This document shows positions 15,811 through 24,479 of a stretch of 64,000 bases of DNA, in pieces. The stretch covers positions 1 through 64,000 of the forward strand of contig JAJDXG010000018.1 in the NCBI GenBank assembly GCA_022823365.1, read 5' to 3'. The DNA comes from Gemmatimonadota bacterium (GTDB taxonomy: Bacteria; Gemmatimonadota; Gemmatimonadetes; Longimicrobiales; Gaopeijiaceae). Positions within the stretch are counted from its first letter, which is position 1, and each line of letters starts with the position of its first letter. Under the pieces are notes generated by a model. The model had not been told where the DNA came from. It worked only from the letters and a program-made list of their open reading frames with translations, and searched no databases. Made by a program: the position numbers and the translations under genes.

Positions 15811-18198
15811 GTGCATGAACGCGCCATCCTGATGCAACACGCCTTCGAAGTTCTCGGGCTGCCGGACGTGCTCGCACGCGTCGCAGCCTCGGCCTCAAGC
15901 GACGCGGGTCGCGATGCCGTTCTCGCGCTCAGGCCGGCAACCCGCCCCCGCACCATCCAGCGCGAACTCGAACGCGTACGCGAGACCGCCCGGCTTGGCG
16001 GTGCAGTTCGATCCCTGTCGGGAATCCCGGATGCCCGCGACGCCCTCCGCCGACTGCGCGCCGCGGGCGGGGTGCTCTCGCCCGCCGAACTCCATTCGAT
16101 GGGCACTCTGCTGCGGTCCGGCCGCGAACTCGCCCATGACCTGTCGGCAGCGGATCCGCCGCTGCTCCTGCTGGAACCGTTGCGTGAGCGCCTGCTGTTC
16201 GACCGCGCCCTCGAGGAGCGCATTTTTCGAACCGTAGACCGGACCGGCGCGGTGCTCGACACGGCGAGCCCGGAGTTGTCGCGGCTGCGTGCCAGGCTGA
16301 AGCGCAGTCGCGGCGTGATCGTCGGGCGGCTCGAGTCCTACGTGCGTACACTTCCGGCCGCGTGGGTCATCCCCGACGCCTCGGTGACGGTGCGCGAAGG
16401 CCGCTACGTCATCCCCGTCCGGCGCGCGGGACGGAGCGATGTCGGCGGAGTCGTCCACGGGACATCGGCCAGCGGTGCCACGCTCTTTGTCGAGCCGCCC
16501 CTGGCGATCGAGCTGATGAATCGGGTTCGCGAACTGGAGTCGGCGGAGGTGCGCGAGATCGACCGGGTGCTCGCGGAGTGCGCCAGCGCGCTCGCTCCGC
16601 TCCGCGACGGCCTGGCCGGCAGCCAGGAGGCGCTGATCGAATTCGATTCGCTCGACGCGCGCGCGCGCGCCGCTCTCGGATGGAACGGCAGCGTCCCGGC
16701 CCTGCTTCCCGAGGGGGAACACGGGCTGTGCATCGTCCAGGGACGGCATCCGCTGCTGGCGCTGCGGGAGGATGTGGAGACCGTGCCCTTCGACCTGCTG
16801 CTGGAGCCGGAGGAACGCGTTCTGGTGGTGTCGGGTCCCAACACCGGTGGCAAGAGCGTCTTTCTCAAGTCCGTGGGCCTGATCTGCGTGCTCGCGCAGT
16901 GCGGCGTCGTTCCCCCGGTGGGTTCCGGGACGCGGATTCCCGTGTTTCGCCGTTTCTTCGCCGACATCGGTGACGAGCAGTCGGTCGAGGACGACCTTTC
17001 CACGTTCGCCGCCCATCTCGCCAATCTGAAGGACATCCTCGCGCGCGCCGGCGATACGGCGCTGGTACTCATCGACGAGATGGGTACCGGCACGGACCCG
17101 GATGAAGGGGCCGCCCTGTCGGCCGCGGTGCTGGAAGCGCTGGCGAGCCGGGGGGCACGGGTGGTGGTGACCTCGCATCTCGGACAGCTCAAGAGGCTGG
17201 ATGCGCCAGGAAGCGGCATCGTGAACGGTTCGTTGCACTTCGATCCGGAGCGCACCCGGCCCACCTATCACTTTCGCAAGGGGAGGCCCGGGCGCAGCTA
17301 CGGGCTCGCTATCGCGCGTTCCCTGGGATTCGCGAGATCCCTGATCGACGGGGCCGAAGCTCGTCTTTCGCGGGACGAGGTGCGCATGGATGAGTTGCTG
17401 GAGCGCCTGGAGCGCCTGGAGGCGGACGCTGCCAGTGCCAGAGCCGCCCTCGCCGCCAGGGAGGCCGAAGTCGAAGGGCGCGCCAGGGAGAACGCCGCGC
17501 TCGGCGCCACCCTCAAGGCTCGCGAACGCGGGATGGCCCGCGAAGAACGCGACGTCCGTGGCCGTGCCCGGGCCGAAGCGCGCCGGATCCTGCTCGAAGC
17601 CCGCCGCGAAGTCGAGAGCGCCATCGCCGAGGTGCGCGCCGGCCGGGCCGGCGAGGAGGAGGAGGTCGCGCGCGCGGCGCGCCAGCGGGTCGAGGCGGCC
17701 GCCGAACGCCACCGAATCCGCCCCTCCGACGACCCTCGCTCCGCCCCCGCCACCCCCCTCCGCCCCGGCGACCTGGTGCGGCTCGCGAACGGAGGCGCGA
17801 CCGCCACGGTGGTGGAGATCCGCCCCGGGCGCGCGCTGGTGGAAGCCCGGGGCGGGCTCAGGCTGGAGGTGCCTCTCGACGGACTCGCGCCCGCCCCGGC
17901 CCCGGTCCGCGAGGAGAGGCGGCCGGCGGGCCGCTCGTTCTTCCCCTCCGACCCGCCCCCCCTCGACTCCGACCTGCGCGGACTGCGGGTCGACGAGGCG
18001 GCTGCCCGCCTGCAGAACATCCTCGACCGGGCGGTCGTGGCCGACGTGCCCGAGCTGCGTCTCATCCACGGGAAGGGCACCGGCGCCCTGCGCGCCATGG
18101 TCGCCGAGCTGCTGGAGGAAGACCCCCGGGTGCGGGAGTACCGTTCGGGCGGCGTGGGCGAGGGGGGCACGGGCGTAACCGTGGTGACGCTCGAGTGA
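15811..18198 (+). CDS. mutS2: MutS2 / RqcU family ATPase-endonuclease
   Basis: A 795-residue MutS2 protein. The family suppresses homologous recombination in some bacteria and senses collided ribosomes in others. The core ATPase has Walker A GPNTGGKS at 342-349, Walker B LIDEMGTGTDPDEG and the VVTSHLGQLK H-loop. An Arg/Glu-rich coiled coil spans about 520-640. A KOW-like segment (LRPGDLVRLANGGATATVVE) follows, and a C-terminal Smr domain has DLRGLRVDEA near 720 and HGKGTG at 753-758. The GTG at 15811 sits close behind GGGGAGG; an ATG at 15832 fits the usual MutS2 N-terminus equally well. Confidence 0.93.
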   Translation: MHERAILMQHAFEVLGLPDVLARVAASASSDAGRDAVLALRPATRPRTIQRELERVRETARLGGAVRSLSGIPDARDALRRLRAAGGVLSPAELHSMGTLLRSGRELAHDLSAADPPLLLLEPLRERLLFDRALEERIFRTVDRTGAVLDTASPELSRLRARLKRSRGVIVGRLESYVRTLPAAWVIPDASVTVREGRYVIPVRRAGRSDVGGVVHGTSASGATLFVEPPLAIELMNRVRELESAEVREIDRVLAECASALAPLRDGLAGSQEALIEFDSLDARARAALGWNGSVPALLPEGEHGLCIVQGRHPLLALREDVETVPFDLLLEPEERVLVVSGPNTGGKSVFLKSVGLICVLAQCGVVPPVGSGTRIPVFRRFFADIGDEQSVEDDLSTFAAHLANLKDILARAGDTALVLIDEMGTGTDPDEGAALSAAVLEALASRGARVVVTSHLGQLKRLDAPGSGIVNGSLHFDPERTRPTYHFRKGRPGRSYGLAIARSLGFARSLIDGAEARLSRDEVRMDELLERLERLEADAASARAALAAREAEVEGRARENAALGATLKARERGMAREERDVRGRARAEARRILLEARREVESAIAEVRAGRAGEEEEVARAARQRVEAAAERHRIRPSDDPRSAPATPLRPGDLVRLANGGATATVVEIRPGRALVEARGGLRLEVPLDGLAPAPAPVREERRPAGRSFFPSDPPPLDSDLRGLRVDEAAARLQNILDRAVVADVPELRLIHGKGTGALRAMVAELLEEDPRVREYRSGGVGEGGTGVTVVTLE

Positions 18199-20012
18199 TC
18201 CCCGACGACCAGGTCGAGGAGGTGCGGGCCCGCTCCGATATCGTCGCGGTGATCGGGGAACACATCCCGCTCAAGAGGGCCGGCAAGGACTACCGCGCGC
18301 TCTGTCCCTTCCACGAGGAGAAGACGCCCAGCTTCTACGTGGTTCCCTCGAAGGGCTTCTACAAGTGCTTCGGCTGCGGGGAGTCGGGCGACGTGTTCTC
18401 GTTCGTCATGAAGCGGGTGGGGCTCGACTTCACGGAGGCGGTAAAGTATGCGGGCCGCAAGGCGGGGGTCGAGGTGCGCGAAGTGAAGGCGCGCCCGGAA
18501 TACCAGGATCCCAACCGGCCCCTGTACGAGGCCAACGCCTTCGCGCGCGAGTACTACCGGGAACAGCTCGCCGATGCGGAAATCGGCCGGCTCGCCCGCG
18601 ACTATCTGAAAACGCGGGGCATCGACGCGGATACCGCGGAAGGTTTCGGCATCGGCTTTGCGCCGGACGAATGGCGCGGCCTGCGCACCGCCGCCGCGCG
18701 CCACGGCATCGACGACGCGATCCTCCTGGACGCCGGTCTGGTGACCACCAGCGAGCGCTCCGAAGAGCCCTACGATCGATTCCGGAGCCGCATCGTCTTC
18801 CCCATCGAGGGCTTGACGGGGAAGGTCATCGCCTTCGGGGGCAGGCTGTTCGGCCCGGGGAAGGGAGCCAAGTACCTGAATTCTCCGGAGACCCCGGTCT
18901 ATCACAAGAGTGAGGAACTGTACGGTCTGGGTCGGGCGCGGCACGAGATCCGCAAGGAGGGGGCGGTGCTGCTGGTGGAGGGCTACACCGATGTCGTCTC
19001 CCTGGTGGCGCACGAAGTTCCCAACGTCGTCGCGTCGCTGGGGACCGCTCTGACCTCGGTCCAGGCCCGTCTGCTGGCCCGCTTCGCGTCGAAGGCGTTT
19101 CTCCTCTACGACAGCGACATGGCCGGCTTGAGGGCCACCTTCCGCGCCGCCGACGTCCTCCTGGGCGCGGGGATCCACCCCTCCGTGGTGACGCTGCCCG
19201 GCGGCGAGGATCCGGATTCGGTGGCGCGCCGCGAGGGACGGGAGGCGCTGATGGGGTATGTCGAGGATGCGGTCGACGTGCTCGACCGGAAGCTGCAGAT
19301 CCTGACCGGGCGCGACCGCCTGTCCTCCATCGACGGCATCCGCGACGCCGTGGACCGCCTCCTTCCCACCTTGCGCGCGACCACCGATCCGGCGCTGCGT
19401 GACATCTACATCTCCAGGGTGGCGGCGGAAACCGGAGTGCGGCGCGAGACGCTGGAGGAGGAGATCGCGCGGACGCCCGCCATGCCGGGCGGAGCGACCG
19501 TCCCCGCCCCGCAGCCCAGGGTTCGGCGGGTGCGGAAACCGCTCATGGGCGCCGAGCGCCAGCTCCTGCAGGTGCTTGTCAACGACCGCCGGCTCATCGA
19601 CCGGGCGAGCGAGGCGGTGGGCCCGGAGGACTTTGTCCACCCGGCCAACCGCGCCATATTCCGGGCGCTGACCGGGAATCCGGAGCTGGACCGGGCCCCG
19701 GAGGAAATGGAGGCGATTGCTGCCGGTCGCCTTGCGGCCCTGCTCGCCGGCAGCGAAGAAGTCGGTCACGCGGCCCGCGTGCTCGACGACTCGGCGCGCA
19801 GGATGCGTGGCGCACCGCTGGCCGAGCGGGCGCGCGAGCTGAGAGAGGCGATCGCCAGGGAGTTGGACCACGAGCGGAAGCGGCAACTGATCTCCGAACT
19901 GGAGGAACTGCAAAGGAAGAAGCGCGAAATCGATCCATCCCACTGGACCCCGGCTGTTCGGCATCGCCCGGGTCCCGGCGAAGGAACCGCATCCAATGAG
20001 GAGAGACCATAG
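18195..20012 (+). CDS. dnaG: DNA primase
   Basis: Synthesises RNA primers at the replication fork. The 605-residue protein has an N-terminal CHC2 zinc domain with CPFH (37-40) and CFGC (58-61), a TOPRIM domain with VEGYTDVVSLV near 262 and YDSDMAG near 305, and a C-terminal helicase-interaction-like region (GAERQLLQVLVNDRRLIDRA...DFVHPANRAIF). The GTG start overlaps the mutS2 stop (GTGA). rpoD, which often follows dnaG, is not here; a coiled-coil zinc-ribbon gene takes its place. Confidence 0.96.
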   Translation: MIPDDQVEEVRARSDIVAVIGEHIPLKRAGKDYRALCPFHEEKTPSFYVVPSKGFYKCFGCGESGDVFSFVMKRVGLDFTEAVKYAGRKAGVEVREVKARPEYQDPNRPLYEANAFAREYYREQLADAEIGRLARDYLKTRGIDADTAEGFGIGFAPDEWRGLRTAAARHGIDDAILLDAGLVTTSERSEEPYDRFRSRIVFPIEGLTGKVIAFGGRLFGPGKGAKYLNSPETPVYHKSEELYGLGRARHEIRKEGAVLLVEGYTDVVSLVAHEVPNVVASLGTALTSVQARLLARFASKAFLLYDSDMAGLRATFRAADVLLGAGIHPSVVTLPGGEDPDSVARREGREALMGYVEDAVDVLDRKLQILTGRDRLSSIDGIRDAVDRLLPTLRATTDPALRDIYISRVAAETGVRRETLEEEIARTPAMPGGATVPAPQPRVRRVRKPLMGAERQLLQVLVNDRRLIDRASEAVGPEDFVHPANRAIFRALTGNPELDRAPEEMEAIAAGRLAALLAGSEEVGHAARVLDDSARRMRGAPLAERARELREAIARELDHERKRQLISELEELQRKKREIDPSHWTPAVRHRPGPGEGTASNEERP

Positions 20013-20014
20013 CC

Positions 20015-20725
20015 GTGCCGACCTACGCATCGCTGCAGGAGCTACAGAAGATCGACGCTGAAATCGACCGTGCTACCTCCCGTATCGAGGGATTCGCCCC
20101 GTTGTTGGAGGAACTGGACTCGCGGGGGCGCGAACTGGAGGCCGGGATCGAACGCGCCCGCACCCGGCTGATGGAACTGCGCGTTGCGGAGCGCCGACTC
20201 GAGCGGACGGCCGAGGAGAAGCGGAATCGGCTGAGGATGCTGCGGGATCGGCTTCTGCAGGTGCACAACCTCCGTCAGGAGGCGGCCGTGCGGGCGGAAA
20301 TGGACCTTCTGAACCGCTCCGTGGACGGAGACGAGCTGGAGGCCCTGACCTACCTGGACCAGATCCGCAAGCGGGAAGAGGAAGCCGAACAACTGGAGCG
20401 GGAGCTGGCGCAGGAGCAGGAAAGGGCCGGTCCCCGAAAGCGGGAGATCGAGCTGGAGCGGGAAGGCGCGGAGCGTTCGCTTGCCTCGCTGCAGGTCCGC
20501 AGGGAAGCCTGCGCCGCCGGACTCGATCGCCGCGAGCGGGAGGTCTACGAGGGCCTGCGCTCAACCCGGAAGGGAGCCATCGTGATGTCCATAACGGCCG
20601 ACGGGGCGTGTGGACGGTGTTTTTCCATGGTCCCGCTTCAGCTACAGGCGGAGGTCAGGGGCGGCAGCACCCTTCGGCGGTGCGAGGCGTGCGGGATCAT
20701 CTTCGCCCCTCCCGACGGCGAGTAG
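20015..20725 (+). CDS. Coiled-coil C4-type zinc-ribbon protein
   Basis: A 236-residue protein of the zf-RING_7 / CT398-like group. Residues about 5-170 are an almost continuous Glu/Arg/Leu-rich coiled coil. A C-terminal zinc ribbon follows with CGRC at 199-202 and CEAC at 223-226. The N-terminal LQELQKIDAEIDR is typical of the family. Chlamydial CT398 binds secretion proteins, but in most bacteria the role is unknown, perhaps nucleic-acid or sigma-factor binding. A GAGGAGAG ribosome site lies upstream of the GTG. The position between dnaG and recJ suggests a replication or repair link, by context only. Confidence 0.8.
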   Translation: MPTYASLQELQKIDAEIDRATSRIEGFAPLLEELDSRGRELEAGIERARTRLMELRVAERRLERTAEEKRNRLRMLRDRLLQVHNLRQEAAVRAEMDLLNRSVDGDELEALTYLDQIRKREEEAEQLERELAQEQERAGPRKREIELEREGAERSLASLQVRREACAAGLDRREREVYEGLRSTRKGAIVMSITADGACGRCFSMVPLQLQAEVRGGSTLRRCEACGIIFAPPDGE

Positions 20726-20736
20726 CCGCGCCCGGT

Positions 20737-22500
20737 ATGCTCCCGCCGGCTCCCGCGCCCCGCTGGAGCGTCGCCCCCGCGCCCCCCCCGCGCCAGGTCG
20801 CGGAACTGCGCAGGCAGCTCAACCTTCCCCGGGCGATGTGCGTGGTGCTGGCCGTGCGTGGATTCGGGCAACCGCCCGCAGCCCGCTCCTTCCTGCGCCC
20901 GTCGCTCGAGGGAATGCCCGATCCGGCGTCGCTCGCCGATGCCGTGCCCGCGTGCGAGCGCATCCTGAGGGCGGTCGAGCGCGGCGAGACCATCCTGGTG
21001 CACGGCGACTACGACGTCGACGGCATTGCAGCCGCGGCGCTCCTGACGCGCTGTCTGCGGGCGCTCGGGGGACGGGTGGTCCCCTTCGTGCCCCATCGCC
21101 TTCGCGATGGCTACGACTTCGGCGTTGCGGGGCTCGAGGCCGCGCGCGCGGCCGGAGCCACCCTCCTGGTGACCGCCGATTCGGGCACGCGCGCCCACGG
21201 CGCGGTGGAAGAGGCACGGCGGGCTTCTGTGGACGTCATCATCACCGATCACCACACCCCGGACCGGACCCTGCCGCGCTCGTTCGCGCTGGTGAACCCG
21301 CGCAGGGAGGACTGCAGCTACCCCAACCAGGACCTTTCGGGGACCGGCGTGGTGTTCGAACTCGCGCGCCTGCTGGGTCGCATGACCGGGTCGGAGGCCA
21401 TCGGGCCGCTGCCGCACGTGGAGCTGGTCGCGCTCGCCACCATCGCCGATCTGGTGACCCTCTCGCACCACAACCGCGTCCTGGTGCGTCACGGCCTGAA
21501 CGCCCTGCACGATACCGGCAACACCGGGCTGCGCGCCCTCATGCGGGTGGCACGGGTGCGCCGTCCGGTCACCCCCGGCCACATCGGCTTCAGCCTGGCC
21601 CCCCGCATCAACGCGGCGGGACGGGTGGGGGAATCGCGGCGGGCGCTCGACCTCCTGCTCACGGACGACGAGGGAGAGGCGGCACGTCTCGCGGGCGCGC
21701 TGGAATCGTACAACGCCGAGCGCAAGCAGACCGAGACGCGCGTCCTCCAGGACGCACTGGCGCGCCTGGCCCCGTCCTACGATCCCGGGCGCGACTTCGG
21801 GCTGGTGCTGGCATCGCGCGACTGGCACCCGGGCGTGATCGGCATCGTGGCCTCCCGGCTGGTGGACCGCCTCCACCGGCCGACGATCCTGGTCTCGGTG
21901 GACGGCGACACCGCGCGCGGCAGCGCCCGCTCCATTCCCGGCTTCGACGTCCTGGCCGCCATCACGAAGGGCCGGCGCCATCTCGACCGCTTCGGCGGAC
22001 ACCGGCAGGCGGCGGGGATGAGCCTCGCGTCCGAGCGCGTCGATGACTTCCGGGCGTCGTTCAACGAGGCCGCTGAACGGGAACTCGCCGATCGCGATTT
22101 GCGGCCGCATCTGGTCGCCGACGCGGAGGTCCGCCTCGAGGAGGTGACGGAGCCGCTGGTGCGATACCTGCGGCACATGGGTCCGCACGGCATCGGCAAT
22201 CCGCGCCCCCTGTTCCTGGCGCGCGGGATCAGGCTGGACGGTCCCGTGAAGACGGTGAAGGGCGCGCACCTCAGGATGCGCCTGCGCGACCGCACGGGGA
22301 CGCTGGACGCGATCGGATTCGGGATGGCGGGTCGGGTCGAGCCCGGGACGCTGGTGCCGGGACCGCTTGACGCGGTGTTTCGCCTCAAGCTCGACAACTA
22401 CCGCGGGGTTCCGCTCATCCAGGCCGAACTCAAGGGCATCGGCCCGGCTTCGTCTCAGCCCGTCACCCCGGCGAGAGCGCCGGCCGAGTCCCCGGCGTGA
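20737..22500 (+). CDS. recJ: Single-stranded-DNA exonuclease RecJ
   Basis: A 5'-3' ssDNA exonuclease of the DHH superfamily used in recombination and mismatch repair. 587 residues. Catalytic metal motifs appear in order: HGDYDVDG at 89-96, TADSGT (family consensus TxDxG), TDHHT with the DHH at 171-173, and the later NPRR and SLAPRINAAGR segments. The DHHA1 region contains RFGGHRQAAGM. A C-terminal OB-like segment (GIRLDGPVKTVKGAHLRMRLRDR) is present. The frame is open upstream, but the ATG at 20737 lies after the preceding stop and gives a normal length. The stop overlaps rsmD. Confidence 0.94.
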   Translation: MLPPAPAPRWSVAPAPPPRQVAELRRQLNLPRAMCVVLAVRGFGQPPAARSFLRPSLEGMPDPASLADAVPACERILRAVERGETILVHGDYDVDGIAAAALLTRCLRALGGRVVPFVPHRLRDGYDFGVAGLEAARAAGATLLVTADSGTRAHGAVEEARRASVDVIITDHHTPDRTLPRSFALVNPRREDCSYPNQDLSGTGVVFELARLLGRMTGSEAIGPLPHVELVALATIADLVTLSHHNRVLVRHGLNALHDTGNTGLRALMRVARVRRPVTPGHIGFSLAPRINAAGRVGESRRALDLLLTDDEGEAARLAGALESYNAERKQTETRVLQDALARLAPSYDPGRDFGLVLASRDWHPGVIGIVASRLVDRLHRPTILVSVDGDTARGSARSIPGFDVLAAITKGRRHLDRFGGHRQAAGMSLASERVDDFRASFNEAAERELADRDLRPHLVADAEVRLEEVTEPLVRYLRHMGPHGIGNPRPLFLARGIRLDGPVKTVKGAHLRMRLRDRTGTLDAIGFGMAGRVEPGTLVPGPLDAVFRLKLDNYRGVPLIQAELKGIGPASSQPVTPARAPAESPA

Positions 22501-23030
22501 GAATCATCGCCGGACGCTGGCGCGGCCACCGGTTGAAGCCGCTGCGGGGCAAGGGCGTGCGCCCGACTTCCGACCGGGTGCGCGAGGCGTGGATGGCGGC
22601 GCTTGGCGCCGACCTGGAAGGGGCTGTGGTAGTGGATCTGTTCGCGGGCTCGGGCGCGCTCGGGCTCGAGGCGCTGAGCCGGGGCGCGAGCCACGTGACC
22701 TTCGTGGATCTCTCGCGGCGCGCGCTCCGGGTTCTGCGGGCCAATCTGGAGCTGCTGGGCGCAGAGACCCTCACCCGCGTGGTGCGCGCCGACGCCCTGG
22801 GGTACACGAAGCGCATGCAGCGGGAAGAGGTCGATCTGGCGCTGGCCGATCCCCCCTACGGACGCGGGCTGGCGGGGCGCCTCCTCGATCTCTACGGTGA
22901 GCGTCCGTTTGCCGGCGCCCTGTGGGTGGAGCATCGTTCCCGGGAAGAGCTGTCCGGTTGTCCCGGGCTTCGGCTGCACCAAAGAGTGTACGGAGACACC
23001 ACGCTGACCATTGCGGAGGCTGACGCATGA
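22497..23030 (+). CDS. rsmD: 16S rRNA (guanine966-N2)-methyltransferase
   Basis: Methylates G966 of 16S rRNA in the assembled 30S particle. 177 residues, typical of RsmD. The N-terminus has MRIIAGRWRGHRLKPL and RPTSDRVREAWMAAL, the SAM loop is DLFAGSGALGLEALSRGA, and the catalytic motif DPPY is at 118-121. The GTG at 22497 overlaps the recJ stop, and the gene's own stop overlaps the coaD ATG. The rsmD-coaD pair is widespread in bacteria, which supports both calls. Confidence 0.95.
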   Translation: MRIIAGRWRGHRLKPLRGKGVRPTSDRVREAWMAALGADLEGAVVVDLFAGSGALGLEALSRGASHVTFVDLSRRALRVLRANLELLGAETLTRVVRADALGYTKRMQREEVDLALADPPYGRGLAGRLLDLYGERPFAGALWVEHRSREELSGCPGLRLHQRVYGDTTLTIAEADA

Positions 23031-23545
23031 GCGGTGCCGGGAACCTGGTCGCCATCTATCCGGGGTCGTTCGATCCCGTCACGCTCGGTCACGAGGACAT
23101 CGTCCAGCGCACGCTGTGCGTCGCCGACCGGGTCGTGGTCGCGGTGGCGCACAGCTCGACCCAGTCCAAGCGCCAGTTGTTCAGCGTTGAAGAACGGGTG
23201 CGCCTCCTGCAGGAAGTGTTTCAGGATGAGGCGCGCGTGGAATGCACTTCCTTCAAGGGCCTGCTGGTGGACTTTGCCCGCGCCCGCGGGGCACGCTTCA
23301 TGATTCGCGGTCTTCGGGCGGTGTCGGACTTCGAGTACGAATTCCAGATGGCCCAGATGAATCGCCAGCTGTGGCCCGGCGCGGAGACCCTCTTCCTCAT
23401 GCCGGACGTGTCGTACGCGTTCCTTTCCTCTTCTCTGGTTCGCGAAGTCGCCGTCCTGGGCGGGGATATCTCCAGGTTCGTCTCACCGCTCGTGGCCCGC
23501 GGGATCCGCCGGAAACTCGAGAACCACCGGAGGGCGGAGGAGTGA
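23027..23545 (+). CDS. coaD: Phosphopantetheine adenylyltransferase
   Basis: Catalyses the fourth step of coenzyme A synthesis, transferring AMP from ATP to 4'-phosphopantetheine. 172 residues. The nucleotidyltransferase signature is YPGSFDPVTLGHEDIV, with the TxGH motif. Further conserved blocks are FKGLLVDFARARGARFMIRGLRAVSDFEYE and the C-terminal SSSLVREVAVLGGDISRFV. The ATG overlaps the rsmD stop (ATGA). Confidence 0.96.
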   Translation: MSGAGNLVAIYPGSFDPVTLGHEDIVQRTLCVADRVVVAVAHSSTQSKRQLFSVEERVRLLQEVFQDEARVECTSFKGLLVDFARARGARFMIRGLRAVSDFEYEFQMAQMNRQLWPGAETLFLMPDVSYAFLSSSLVREVAVLGGDISRFVSPLVARGIRRKLENHRRAEE

Positions 23546-23572
23546 TGGCGCCGGCCCCCCGTGCGGAGCGCC

Positions 23573-23602
23573 TTGCCCGTCCCCGTCGCCTTCAAGTAAA
23601 CT
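23573..23602 (+). promoter_or_regulatory. Possible sigma-70-type promoter for the partner-switching genes
   Basis: TTGCCC (23573-23578) and TAAACT (23597-23602) are separated by 18 bp in the 133-bp gap after coaD. The -10 box matches consensus at 4 of 6 positions and the -35 box only at its TTG half. It would start transcription about 70 bp before the STAS gene. Confidence 0.35.
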
Positions 23603-23678
23603 GCCCCGCACTTCGCCCGACCTTCCACGCCGTCGGCCGATCCAGCGCGGATTCCATCAGAAAAACGCGGAGCCCGGC

Positions 23679-24011
23679 ATGCCCTTCATCGTAGAACAAT
23701 CCGGCGCGATCACCATCATCAGCGTAACCGGACACCTCATCGTTGCGAACCGCCAGGAACTCAAGCACGTCGTACTCGAGCGGCTGCGGACCGGGGACCG
23801 GGAGTTCCTTATCGACTTTGCCGAAACCGGCTACATCGACTCGTCCGGACTGGGGGTGCTGGTGTCCCTGTCCAAGAAGGTGCGGGAGCAGGGCGGGGAA
23901 CTCCGGCTGGCCGCGCTCAACGAAGACCTGCGCACCCTCTTCCAGCTCACCAAGCTCGACACACTTTTCACCATCGTGGATTCCCGCGAAGAGGGCCTCC
24001 GGGACGGCTGA
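23679..24011 (+). CDS. STAS-domain anti-sigma factor antagonist
   Basis: A 110-residue single-domain STAS protein of the SpoIIAA/RsbV type. The phosphorylation motif IDSSGLGVL is intact, with Ser55 matching the regulatory serine of SpoIIAA. In such systems the unphosphorylated form binds the kinase-type anti-sigma factor and frees its target. The next two genes encode such a kinase and a phosphatase that could reset the serine, making a complete three-part switch. The sigma factor or other output is not in this window. Confidence 0.9.
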   Translation: MPFIVEQSGAITIISVTGHLIVANRQELKHVVLERLRTGDREFLIDFAETGYIDSSGLGVLVSLSKKVREQGGELRLAALNEDLRTLFQLTKLDTLFTIVDSREEGLRDG

Positions 24012-24047
24012 GTTCTTTCGAGGGGGCTCCATGCCCGGCGGTGGCCC

Positions 24048-24479
24048 ATGGATCCGGAGCTGATCTTCCACCTCCCGAGCGACGTCCTCCGCATCGAGGA
24101 CGCCGTCGAGAAGGTGGTAGCGCGCTGCCATCGCATCATCGAGCTCGAGCGAAGGGCCAGCCGCGTCCGCATGAATCTTCGCGTGGCGCTTGCGGAAGCG
24201 CTCTCCAACGCGATGCTGTATGGCAACGGCGCCGATCGGTCGAAGCGCGTGCGCGTGGAGCTGACGATCACGGCCAGGGCCATCATCACCCGGGTAACGG
24301 ACGAAGGACCGGGTTTCGACTACGAGGACATCCCGGATCCGACCACCCCCGAAAGCCTCCTGAAGCCCGACGGACGCGGGATCTTCCTGATGCGCAAACT
24401 GCTGGACGAGGTCTCCTTCAACGAGCGGGGCAACTCCGTCACCCTGCTGCTGAGACGCGATCAGGTACGACGCGAATGA
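24048..24479 (+). CDS. RsbW/SpoIIAB-like anti-sigma serine kinase
   Basis: A 143-residue GHKL ATPase. The N box is NLRVALAEALSNAMLYGNGA, the G1 box is DEGPGFDYEDIPDP and the G2 box is DGRGIFLMRKLLDEVSF, so ATP binding should be intact. This family both phosphorylates the STAS partner and sequesters a sigma factor or other client. The gene is 36 bp after the STAS gene, and its stop overlaps the phosphatase ATG (ATGA), giving coupled synthesis of the antagonistic enzymes. Confidence 0.9.
   Translation: MDPELIFHLPSDVLRIEDAVEKVVARCHRIIELERRASRVRMNLRVALAEALSNAMLYGNGADRSKRVRVELTITARAIITRVTDEGPGFDYEDIPDPTTPESLLKPDGRGIFLMRKLLDEVSFNERGNSVTLLLRRDQVRRE

Noticed and set aside
15644-15832. A 62-residue plus-strand reading frame before mutS2
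   Set aside because: No ribosome site, no recognised sequence, and its end runs into the mutS2 start. I treat the region as intergenic.
17298-20030. A 910-codon open frame on the minus strand opposite mutS2 and dnaG
   Set aside because: At this GC content long frames without stops are expected opposite real genes. The peptide is low-complexity Arg/Ser/Pro-rich, and the plus strand carries clear mutS2 and dnaG motifs.
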